64,000 bases of DNA from Planctomycetota bacterium. Lineage in GTDB: Bacteria; Planctomycetota; Phycisphaerae; UBA1845; PWPN01. The DNA lies in the NCBI GenBank assembly GCA_029550525.1, contig JAKPHF010000077.1:434001-498000 (forward strand). The letters are read 5' to 3'. This document shows, one piece after another, positions 8,724-16,225 of the stretch (position 1 is its first letter; each line of letters opens with the position of its first letter). The notes beneath the pieces were generated by a model. It was not told the origin of the DNA. It ran no database searches and was given only the letters and a program-made list of their open reading frames with translations. Made by a program: the position numbers and the translations under genes.

Positions 8724-8860
8724 CAGTTGCACCTGGTTGATTGAACGCGGAGAGTCCGGGCTTCCGTCGCCGGATCAGGGCGGATGTTACCGGAAAGGGC
8801 GCGGTCCGTCCAATGCGGACGGGCGGCGGAGCGCATAAAAACGTTTCAGGATGGGCTGTT

Positions 8861-9574
8861 TCAATTCAACCCGGACGAGGTCCGGTCGCGATGGGCGGAC
8901 AGAATGATCCGGGCCGCGCGGTCGGGACTGATCCGCTCGACGTTCACCAGCAGATCGAAGCGTGCCGGGTCGTGGGCGTCGCGATGGAAGTGGTGACGCA
9001 CGAAGTCCCGCCGCTCGGCTTCGATGGCGTCGATGCGGGCCCGGGCCTCGTCGAGACTGAGCCCGGCCGATTCAGCGAAACGCCGGGCGCAGAAGTCGCG
9101 CGATGCGATCAATTGGACCCGCAGGCCGCGGTCCGCCGGCAGGATGAGGTCGGCGCCGCGCCCGACGAACACGGCCGGACGCTGGCGGGCGAGGCCCAGG
9201 ACCGTGGTGGTCAGGCGATGGAAGTAGTCGTTCTTGCGCATGGCTTCTTCCATCACCGAGCGAAGAGTCATCTCCAGCCAGCCCAACTCGCGCTCATCCA
9301 CCGAGCGGTACAGCCCGGCCCGGCTCTCGTCGCCTCTGGCCATACTGGTCAGCAGGTCGCGATCGTACATCGGCCAGCCCAGCTCGGCCGCCACCGCCTG
9401 GGCCACTTCGCGTCCGCCGGCGCCGACCATGTTGGCGATGGTGATGAAGTCCTCGATCTGCCGCGTGGGTTGGACTTCCCGCCGTTGAGCGCGGGAAATC
9501 TCCCAGTTGCGCATCTGCTTTTCCACAAATCGGGTCAGGCCGGCGTCGAGCAGGAGAGGCTTCGTTTCGTTCAT
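8861..9574 (-). CDS. cytidylate kinase-like family protein
   Basis: A 237-residue protein of the Cytidylate_kin2 type (P-loop NMP-kinase-like), probably cytoplasmic. It shows IANMVGAGGREVAQAVA as a modified nucleotide-binding loop, WPMYDRDLLT, and PAVFVGRGADLIL followed by an Arg-rich lid. The classical GxxGxGKS loop is absent, as in other members of this subfamily, so true CMP kinase activity is uncertain. The ATG at 9574 has GGAGGTG upstream. Confidence 0.78.
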   Translation of the reverse strand: MNETKPLLLDAGLTRFVEKQMRNWEISRAQRREVQPTRQIEDFITIANMVGAGGREVAQAVAAELGWPMYDRDLLTSMARGDESRAGLYRSVDERELGWLEMTLRSVMEEAMRKNDYFHRLTTTVLGLARQRPAVFVGRGADLILPADRGLRVQLIASRDFCARRFAESAGLSLDEARARIDAIEAERRDFVRHHFHRDAHDPARFDLLVNVERISPDRAARIILSAHRDRTSSGLN

Positions 9575-9820
9575 GGCGGCACCTCCACAGCCTGCGGGGT
9601 CGCGCCAGGAGGAGGTCGCCCCATGCCCGGGCGACATCGCGACCGGCACAGGAAGAAATGAGTTTCGGCAAACCGCTTACTCTCTTTATTCTACCCCCGC
9701 GCGGCGCACGACTCCAGCGAAAAATCAAGGCCGGCGTCTGAGACTCCCACGCGGATTGGCCGCACCTTCAGCCCGGGTCTCATGCTCGGATTCCATTTCG
9801 CGCTGTCAGCCCGAGCCGGA

Positions 9821-10648
9821 TCACAGCCATTTGCCGGTCAGGAACTGCGGCAAGCTGTCCGACGGGAGGCGCAGGCCCACGTAGAACGGCCCGAACTCCG
9901 CGTAGAGCGCGCTGGCCGGGTCGAAACGCATCTCATAGACGAGCTTCTTGAAGGCCAGCATATCGTTGGAGTGCAGGCTGACGCCCCATTCCCAGTCGTC
10001 CAGTCCGACGGCCCCGCCGATCACTTGCGTCACCTGCTCGTGGTACTTGTGGCCGATTCGGCCGTGGCCTCGCATCATCTCCCGCCGCTGTTCCATGGTC
10101 AGCGTGTACCAGTTGACCTGCTCGCCACGGCGCTTGTTCATGGGGTAGAAACAGATGTACTTCTGCTCGGGGATCTTGCGAAACAGGCGGGTCTGCACGC
10201 GCTGCTTTTGCCGTTCCATTTCGGCCGCCATTTCGGTTTCGTACTCCGCCGTGCCCGGACGCAGTCCCTGCTCGGCCAGCTTGCGCATGGCGACCGACGT
10301 CAGCTCGTACATGCTCAACTCGATCACCGAGACGAACGAGTAAGCCGGCTGCAGGAATTCGAACAAGCGCAGACGCCGGAACGACGACTCGACTCGGCTC
10401 AATTCGTCCGGCGTTCGCCGGTAGTGGACGAACATGAGGTCGCCCTTTTGCGTCAGCACGCTGTAGGCGGCCGAATCACCGTCCTCGACGCCGGCCGCGT
10501 TCGCGAGCCATTGGCGGGCGGCAGTGCTCACCTCGTAGCCGAACTTCTCCTGGATCGCCCACCACCTGGGCCAGTCCACGCGGTAGATGTCGTGCAGAAC
10601 GTAGTAACCCTCGAGTGTCTGCGGGGCTTCCGGCAGGTTCTCTGACAT
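9821..10648 (-). CDS. hemQ: HemQ/ChdC-type coproheme decarboxylase (chlorite dismutase family)
   Basis: A 275-residue dimeric alpha-beta barrel protein of the chlorite dismutase superfamily. HemQ-type members convert coproheme to heme b with peroxide. The C-terminal half carries GHGRIGHKYHEQVTQVIGG followed by VGLDDWEWGVSLHSNDMLAF and DPASALYAEFGPFYVG, a layout characteristic of HemQ rather than true chlorite dismutases. The ATG at 10648 has AGAGGTG upstream. No other heme-synthesis gene lies beside it. The subfamily assignment is inference from motif order. Confidence 0.87.
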   Translation of the reverse strand: MSENLPEAPQTLEGYYVLHDIYRVDWPRWWAIQEKFGYEVSTAARQWLANAAGVEDGDSAAYSVLTQKGDLMFVHYRRTPDELSRVESSFRRLRLFEFLQPAYSFVSVIELSMYELTSVAMRKLAEQGLRPGTAEYETEMAAEMERQKQRVQTRLFRKIPEQKYICFYPMNKRRGEQVNWYTLTMEQRREMMRGHGRIGHKYHEQVTQVIGGAVGLDDWEWGVSLHSNDMLAFKKLVYEMRFDPASALYAEFGPFYVGLRLPSDSLPQFLTGKWL

Positions 10649-11139
10649 GCGTATCACCTCTTCAGCTGCAATCGTCGGCCCATTAAAGGATGGCCGACTG
10701 GGGAAGTCCAACCGGTGAGCGCCGGCTTGATGCAGGGAGATCGCGTCGGAGAGAGGGTGTCCGGAGAGGAACGAGACGGCGGGGCAAACCCCGCCGCTTG
10801 TTTGGCTGTTCGCTCGCACATGGGGAAGAAGCGGGTTACTGGGCTTCGACCCGGCGGACTCATTTTCAGCTTTCGCACAGCCCGTGTTTGCATGTATTCT
10901 GTGATCGTACAGTCAGATCGGACTTGGTTGTCCATTGTGGTAAGCTCATGTATGTAAGGTTGTTGTGAGACAAAATTCTGTTGGCTGATGCGAGCCACCC
11001 GTCTATTGGATACTCCTGGACCGTATAGGTGATGTATACAGTTTGGGCTGCGTGAGACCATGCGCGGACCGTCTGGACGGCCGGTTCACGCCAGCGGAAT
11101 CACGCCGCTACATCTCAACTGGAAAACCTTTCGTACATA

Positions 11140-11155
11140 TGTGAAAAATATCACG
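11140..11155. promoter_or_regulatory. Rex-like operator 1
   Basis: GTGA, six bases, TCAC (11141-11154) matches the core of the redox repressor Rex consensus TTGTGA-N6-TCACAA; CRP-type TGTGA-N6-TCACA sites look similar. It lies about 250 bases ahead of hydC. Assignment to Rex is inference, favoured because Rex senses NADH/NAD+ and the operon encodes an NADH-linked hydrogenase. Confidence 0.5.
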
Positions 11156-11170
11156 ATCTTTGGCTTCTCT

Positions 11171-11187
11171 CGTGAAAAAAAGCACGA
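11171..11187. promoter_or_regulatory. Rex-like operator 2
   Basis: A second site, GTGA, six bases, GCAC (11172-11185), has the same 14-base span as operator 1. Its centre is 31 bases away, about three helical turns. Extended by one base per side it gives TCGTG/CACGA arms. Confidence 0.45.
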
Positions 11188-11405
11188 AGTGGTACGGCGG
11201 TTGCTGTTCCGGCGGGAGACGCGCCAAGCGGCGCCACCGGTTCCGGCGGAACCTGCGGGGAGCCACCCGGACCGGTACGGGAAGAAACCAGACGCTGCCG
11301 CGGCCCATGCGGACGGTGTCGTGAGAGTCCCGAGCTGGGACGCGGTTCCGGACGCCGGTTGTTCAGTCCGGGAGAGGCCCCAACAGCCCAAAGGAGCAGG
11401 AGTTC

Positions 11406-11915
11406 ATGCCGGCGGTGACGCAACAGTCAGGTTTGGCGGTTCGGCGCTTCGAGCGCGTGTGCAGCATCCTCGACGAGCACGATCGCCAAGCGAGCAAGTT
11501 GATTCCGATCCTCCAGGCCGTGCAGGAAGAGTATCGCTATCTGCCGACCGAGGTGCTCACGTACGTGGCGACGGCGCTGGGGTTGCCGCCCGCCCGGGTA
11601 TTCGGCGTGGCCAGTTTCTACGCCCACTTCGCCCTCGAACCCAAGGGCAAGTACGTGGTCAAGCTGTGTGACGGGACAGCCTGCCACGTCAAGCGATCGA
11701 TTCCCATCCTCGAAGCCATCCGGGAACGGCTCGGTCTGGACGACAAACGCCACACGACACCAGACATGCTCTTCACGGTGGAGACGGTGTCGTGCCTGGG
11801 CGCGTGCGGCCTGGCCCCGGTGGTGGTGGTGAACGAGGACGTGCACGGGCAGATGACGCCGGAGTCGGCGGTGGCCCTGGTCGAAGAGATTCTCGAGCGG
11901 GAGGGGGCAAAATGA
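11406..11915 (+). CDS. hydC: hydrogenase subunit HydC/HndA (NuoE-like 2Fe-2S protein)
   Basis: A 169-residue thioredoxin-fold [2Fe-2S] protein related to NuoE, the small subunit of trimeric NADH-linked [FeFe]-hydrogenases. An N-terminal helical segment (ILQAVQEEYRYLPTE, FGVASFYAHF) precedes four cluster cysteines in CDGTAC and CLGAC. It should pass electrons between the flavin subunit and its partners. It overlaps hydB by four bases (ATGA), so the two are translationally coupled. GGAGCAGGAG precedes the ATG. Confidence 0.93.
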   Translation: MPAVTQQSGLAVRRFERVCSILDEHDRQASKLIPILQAVQEEYRYLPTEVLTYVATALGLPPARVFGVASFYAHFALEPKGKYVVKLCDGTACHVKRSIPILEAIRERLGLDDKRHTTPDMLFTVETVSCLGACGLAPVVVVNEDVHGQMTPESAVALVEEILEREGAK

Positions 11916-13825
11916 CCTGTAATACCATCGATCTCGAGCGCATCGCCGGCAAGTACGCTGCCGCGCTGCAGAAGATCAGCCGTCGCGTGACCATCTGTGC
12001 GGGCACGGGGTGTGTGGCCAACGGCGCACTGAAGGTGCGTGAAGCGTTCATCGAGAGGATTGCCGCCGCCGGCCTGGACGTGGTGACCGAGTTGAAGCCC
12101 GAAGACGACGGACCCTGCCTGAGCGGCGACACGACGTTCGTGTCCAAGAGCGGTTGTCAGGGTTTCTGTCAGATGGGCGCGTTGGTGCTCATTTCGCCCG
12201 ACGAGATCCTGTACACCAAAGTCAAGCCCGAGGACGTGGATGAGATCGTGCAGACCACGCTGATCCAGGGCAAGCCCGTTGAGCGGTTACTGTACAAGGA
12301 TCCGGCCAGCGGCAAGCCTTGTCACGGTACGGACGACATCACGTTCTATAACCGGCAGTCTCGCACGGTCCTCAAGCACTGCGGCAAGCTGGATCCGGAG
12401 GACATCCACGAATACATCCACGTCGGCGGCTACGCGGCGGCGCGCCGCGCCTTCACGCAGATGACGCCCAAGGACGTCTGCGAGGAGGTGCTGTTCTCGG
12501 GTCTGCGCGGCCGCGGTGGCGGCGGCTTCCCCACCGGCAAGAAGTGGGATCTCACTCGTCAGCAGCCCGGCCCCAAGAAGTACGTCATCTGCAACGGCGA
12601 CGAGGGTGACCCCGGCGCCTTCATGGACCGCAGCGTGATGGAAGGCGATCCTCACGCCGTGATCGAAGGCCTGATGATCGCGGCGCGGGCGATCGGGGCG
12701 GATGAAATCTACATCTACGTCCGGGCGGAGTATCCGTTGGCCGTCAAGCGCATCCGCAAGGCGGTCAAGGACGCCGAGGCCCTGGGGCTGCTCGGCGACG
12801 ACGTTTTCGGCACGGGTCAGTCGCTGCGCTGCGAAGTCATGGAAGGTGCGGGAGCTTTCGTCTGCGGCGAAGAGACGGCCATGATCGCCTCCATCCAGGG
12901 GTTGCGCGGCATGCCCACGCCCAAGCCGCCGTTCCCCGCCCAATCGGGCTTATGGGGCAAGCCGACGGTCATCAACAACGTCGAGACGCTGGCCACCGTG
13001 CCGCTCATCATTCGTCAGGGGGCTCACGCCTTCCGCCAGATCGGCACGAAGGGCTCGCCCGGCACGAAGACGTTCGCCCTGACCGGCCACGTGGTCAACA
13101 CGGGCCTGATCGAGGTTCCGTTCGGCACGACGCTTCGCGAAATCGTGCACAACATCGGCGGGGGCGTGACTGACAACAAAGGTCACATCACCGGCGAGGG
13201 CTTCAAGGCCGTGCAGATCGGCGGGCCTTCGGGCGGCTGCTTAACGCAGGAACACCTCGACCTGCCGTTGGATTTCGATTCTCTGCAGAGCGCCGGAGCC
13301 ATGGTGGGCTCGGGCGGTCTGGTGGTCATGAACAAGCAGACCTGCATGGTGAGCGTGGCCCGCTTCTTCATGCAGTTCACGCAGAACGAGTCGTGCGGCA
13401 AATGCGTGCTCTGCCGCGAAGGCACCAAGCAGATGCTGGCGCTGCTCGACGACATCATGGAAGGCCGGGCCGACTCCGGAACGCTCGAACTGCTCGAACG
13501 CCTGGCGCTGGCGGTCAAGAAGGGCTCGCTCTGCGGCCTGGGCAAGACGGCGCCCAACCCGGTGCTCTCCACATTGCGGTATTTCCGGGCCGAGTACGAA
13601 GCCCACGTGACGCAGAAGACCTGCCCGGCACACCAGTGCAAGGCTTTGCTCGGGTTGACCATCAACGAGGCCAAGTGCAAAGGCTGCACGCTGTGCGCCC
13701 GGAACTGCCCGGTCGGCGCGATCACCGGCGAACGCAAGGCCGTTCACCGGATCGACCAGAGCAAGTGCATCAAATGCGGCGCCTGCGTCGATGCGTGCAA
13801 GCTCAAGGCGATTTCGTGGAATTAG
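11912..13825 (+). CDS. hydB: hydrogenase flavoprotein subunit HydB/HndC (NuoF-like)
   Basis: A 637-residue NAD(H)- and FMN-binding subunit of an electron-bifurcating-type [FeFe]-hydrogenase. In order: an N-terminal thioredoxin-like [2Fe-2S] domain (CAGTGC and CQGFC), the NuoF core with GLRGRGGGGFPTGKKW and CNGDEGDPGAFMDR for FMN/NADH, an SLBB segment, the [4Fe-4S] site ESCGKCVLCREGTKQM, and a C-terminal pair of ferredoxin clusters (CKGCTLCARNCP and CIKCGACVDAC). This layout matches HydB of Thermotoga and HndC of Desulfovibrio. Its start overlaps the hydC stop. The extra C-terminal ferredoxin clusters separate it from respiratory complex I NuoF. Confidence 0.95.
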   Translation: MTCNTIDLERIAGKYAAALQKISRRVTICAGTGCVANGALKVREAFIERIAAAGLDVVTELKPEDDGPCLSGDTTFVSKSGCQGFCQMGALVLISPDEILYTKVKPEDVDEIVQTTLIQGKPVERLLYKDPASGKPCHGTDDITFYNRQSRTVLKHCGKLDPEDIHEYIHVGGYAAARRAFTQMTPKDVCEEVLFSGLRGRGGGGFPTGKKWDLTRQQPGPKKYVICNGDEGDPGAFMDRSVMEGDPHAVIEGLMIAARAIGADEIYIYVRAEYPLAVKRIRKAVKDAEALGLLGDDVFGTGQSLRCEVMEGAGAFVCGEETAMIASIQGLRGMPTPKPPFPAQSGLWGKPTVINNVETLATVPLIIRQGAHAFRQIGTKGSPGTKTFALTGHVVNTGLIEVPFGTTLREIVHNIGGGVTDNKGHITGEGFKAVQIGGPSGGCLTQEHLDLPLDFDSLQSAGAMVGSGGLVVMNKQTCMVSVARFFMQFTQNESCGKCVLCREGTKQMLALLDDIMEGRADSGTLELLERLALAVKKGSLCGLGKTAPNPVLSTLRYFRAEYEAHVTQKTCPAHQCKALLGLTINEAKCKGCTLCARNCPVGAITGERKAVHRIDQSKCIKCGACVDACKLKAISWN

Positions 13826-13916
13826 GGACCAGGGATTGCAAAACACGTGAATGCGATCGTTCCGCCGCCAACTCGAGAGGTTGCGCCTTGCGGACCGTGA
13901 CAGAGGATCGAAACCG

Positions 13917-15932
13917 ATGAAAAAGAACACCGTCACCATCGACGGCAGGGAAGTGGCGATCAACGGCGAGCGGAACCTGCTCGAGCTCATTCGCCGGGCC
14001 AACATCGACCTGCCGACGTTCTGCTACCATTCCGAACTGAGCGTATACGGGGCGTGCCGGCTGTGTCTGGTGAACGTCGAGGGACGCGGTATCTGTGCCG
14101 CCTGCTCGACCCGGGCCGAACCGGGCATGGTCGTGCGGACGAGCACCGAGGAGATCCGCGAGATTCGGAAGATCGCCATCGAGCTCCTGCTGGCCAACAA
14201 CGATCACAACTGCCCGACGTGCAACAAGAGCTCGGCGTGCCAGCTGCAGAATCTCGCTCGCCGGCTGGGCATCACGGAAGTTCGCTTCAAGAGCCGCAAG
14301 GCGCCCGAGCCGGTGGACCGTTCGTCACCCTCGCTCGTGCGCGATCCGAACAAGTGCGTGCTGTGCGGCGACTGCGTGCGAGCGTGCAGCGAGATCCAGG
14401 GCATCGGGGCGATCGACTTTGCCCATCGCGGCCACAACGTCGCGGTGCTGCCCTCTTTCGGCAAGAACCTCAATCAGGTCGAGTGCGTGAACTGCGGCCT
14501 GTGCGCCACGGTCTGCCCGACTGGCGCCCTCACGCCCAAATCGGAGGTCGAGGCGGTCTGGAAGCTTCTCGACGATCCAACCAAAACCGTTGTTGCCCAG
14601 ATCGCCCCGGCCGTCCGCGTTGCCCTCGGGGAGAGTTTCGGCATGGCGCCGACCAGCGTGGTGACCGGCCAGATCGTTGCCGCACTCAAGGCCATCGGGT
14701 TCGATCGCGTGTTCGACACGTCGTTCACCGCCGATCTGACCGTGATCGAAGAGGCCAACGAGTTTCTCGCCCGTAAGCAGGCGGGCAAGAACATCCCGCT
14801 GTTCACCTCGTGCTGCCCGGGCTGGGTCAAGTTCGCCGAGCAGTACTATCCGGAGCTGTTGAGCCATATTTCCTCGTGCCGCAGCCCGCAGCAGATGTTC
14901 GGTTCGCTGGCCAAGGAAATGCTGCCGGAGCGGTACGGCATCGATCGCAAGGATTTGGTGGTCGTCTCGATCATGCCTTGCACGGCCAAGAAGTACGAGG
15001 CCCAACTGCCTCGTTTCGAGAAGGACGGCATCCGCGACGTCGATCACGTGCTGACGACGCAGGAGCTGGCTCGCATGATCGAGGAAGCGGGCATCCGCTT
15101 CGATCAGCTGCAACCTGAGTCGCTGGACCTGCCCATGGGCTTCAAGACCGGGGCGGGCGTGATCTTCGGCAACTCGGGCGGCGTGACCGAGGCGGTCCTT
15201 CGCTATGCGGTCGAGAAAGTCAATCACGTCAAGCTCGAATCACCCGACTTTATGATCGTTCGCGGGCAGGAGGGCTTGCGCGAAGCCACCGTCCGGCTCG
15301 GTGATGAGGACGTGAAGATCGCGATCGTGCACGGTCTGGCCAACGCTCGCAAGATCGCCGAGCAGGTCAAGGCCGGCACGTGCGAGTACGACTTCGTGGA
15401 AGTGATGGCGTGCCCGGGCGGCTGCATCGGTGGGGCGGGACAGCCCGTGCCCAAGGATGTGCAGGTTCGGATGTTCCGCACGCAAGGGCTGTACGCCGCC
15501 GACAAGATGCTCCAGTTGCACAAACCGCAGGAAAACCACTTCGTCACCGAGCTGTACGAGACGAAGCTCGGCGAGGTGGGCGGGCACGCGGCCCATCGGC
15601 TGCTGCACACGAGCTACCAGAGCCGCCGCCGCATTGCCGACGAGGACTTAAGCCTCACGTCGAGCGGCCAGGCCAAGCTCACGGTGAGCGTGTGTGTGGG
15701 AACCAACTGCATTGTCCGCGGCGCCCAGGATCTGCTGCACAAACTCGTGCACCACGTGGAAGGCCAGGGCTTGGCCGACGAGGTCGATGTGCGGGCATCG
15801 TTCTGCTTCGAGCAGTGCGATCGCGGACCGACGGTGGTCATCGGCGACGAGGTCATCCACAAGTGCACGTTTGACCGGGCGTGCCAGGCGCTGAACGACG
15901 CCCTGATCGCCCGGAGCGCCAGCGCGATGTAG
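13917..15932 (+). CDS. hydA: [FeFe]-hydrogenase catalytic subunit HydA/HndD (group A)
   Basis: A 671-residue catalytic subunit. N-terminal plant-type [2Fe-2S] domain (Cys36, 47, 50, 63), His-Cys3 [4Fe-4S] domain (HNCPTC, SAC; 98-108), two ferredoxin clusters (147-200), then the H-cluster domain with TSCCPGW, MPCTAKKYE and MACPGGCIGGAGQP. The H-cluster ligands are Cys300, 355, 499 and 503, with Cys299 as proton relay, numbers that coincide with those of Clostridium pasteurianum CpI. A C-terminal thioredoxin-like [2Fe-2S] domain (CVGTNC, CFEQC; 588-660) resembles that of Thermotoga HydA. AGAGG precedes the ATG. With hydBC it should form the H2-producing or H2-oxidising trimer. No maturation genes (hydE, hydF, hydG) are in the window. 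Confidence 0.96.
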   Translation: MKKNTVTIDGREVAINGERNLLELIRRANIDLPTFCYHSELSVYGACRLCLVNVEGRGICAACSTRAEPGMVVRTSTEEIREIRKIAIELLLANNDHNCPTCNKSSACQLQNLARRLGITEVRFKSRKAPEPVDRSSPSLVRDPNKCVLCGDCVRACSEIQGIGAIDFAHRGHNVAVLPSFGKNLNQVECVNCGLCATVCPTGALTPKSEVEAVWKLLDDPTKTVVAQIAPAVRVALGESFGMAPTSVVTGQIVAALKAIGFDRVFDTSFTADLTVIEEANEFLARKQAGKNIPLFTSCCPGWVKFAEQYYPELLSHISSCRSPQQMFGSLAKEMLPERYGIDRKDLVVVSIMPCTAKKYEAQLPRFEKDGIRDVDHVLTTQELARMIEEAGIRFDQLQPESLDLPMGFKTGAGVIFGNSGGVTEAVLRYAVEKVNHVKLESPDFMIVRGQEGLREATVRLGDEDVKIAIVHGLANARKIAEQVKAGTCEYDFVEVMACPGGCIGGAGQPVPKDVQVRMFRTQGLYAADKMLQLHKPQENHFVTELYETKLGEVGGHAAHRLLHTSYQSRRRIADEDLSLTSSGQAKLTVSVCVGTNCIVRGAQDLLHKLVHHVEGQGLADEVDVRASFCFEQCDRGPTVVIGDEVIHKCTFDRACQALNDALIARSASAM

Positions 15933-15950
15933 TGTCGAACGCGGTGTCGG

Positions 15951-15973
15951 GAGGCGGGCGTCTCGCCCGCCTC
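15951..15973. repeat. GGCGGGCG palindrome inside the hydrogenase operon
   Basis: A perfect 10-base stem (GAGGCGGGCG with its complement) around a TCT loop, 18 bases after the hydA stop. It belongs to the same family as 16164-16182, 36450-36468, 54052-54070 and 57316-57334. Confidence 0.8.
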
Positions 15974-16034
15974 CGGCCGCGTGAGAGTCCAATCGCCGGT
16001 GACGGGCAATTTGTTTCGCGTGTGGGAGATCGCA

Positions 16035-16086
16035 TTGTGGTGCAGGTATCTCGCCTGCACGTGCACGCTGGAAGCGTGCACCACAA
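16035..16086. repeat. cruciform element with TTGTGGTGCA terminal inverted repeats
   Basis: A 52-base element bounded by TTGTGGTGCA and its exact complement TGCACCACAA. Inside are two hairpins, GTGCAGG/CCTGCAC and TGCACGCT-GGA-AGCGTGCA. A shortened copy of the second hairpin and its CCACAA tail appears at 54074-54097, and a decayed one at 50456-50478. It could be a miniature mobile or REP-like element; no transposase is nearby. Confidence 0.7.
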
Positions 16087-16163
16087 CAAGCTCACGATAG
16101 CGCACGCATCCCACACTTCCTTTTCCTGCTGTTCCGGCGTTGCCGGCACCAGCAGGGAAAAGA

Positions 16164-16182
16164 GGCGGGCGAGACGCCCGCC
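16164..16182. repeat. GGCGGGCG-AGA-CGCCCGCC palindrome
   Basis: Eight-base perfect stem with an AGA loop, followed by CCCCGGCC and AACGGCG as in the copies at 36450 and 57316. It lies 44 bases before the sensory hydrogenase start. Confidence 0.8.
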
Positions 16183-16225
16183 CCCCGGCCGAAAACGGCG
16201 GCAGTCTCAACGACGGGACCGGCGC

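Larger units (their letters stand above)
10649..11405. other. long intergenic region, hemQ to hydrogenase operon
   Basis: No supported gene lies in these 757 bases between divergent genes. The hemQ side has a possible minus-strand promoter, with TTTAAT at 10682-10687 (reverse) and a weak TGGACT 17 bases before it. On the plus strand there is a weak TTGTCC-17-TATGTA at 10928-10956. The stretch 10870-11190 is clearly more AT-rich than its surroundings and holds the two Rex-like sites. Open frames reaching into hydC in other phases look like shadows. Confidence 0.6.

Noticed and set aside
9821..10648. True chlorite dismutase.
   Set aside because: The family motif layout resembles HemQ, and no perchlorate or chlorate genes adjoin.
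11060..11671. 203-codon plus-strand frame overlapping hydC in another phase.
   Set aside because: It lacks recognisable domains, begins in the AT-rich regulatory region and overlaps hydC, whose cluster cysteines are clear.
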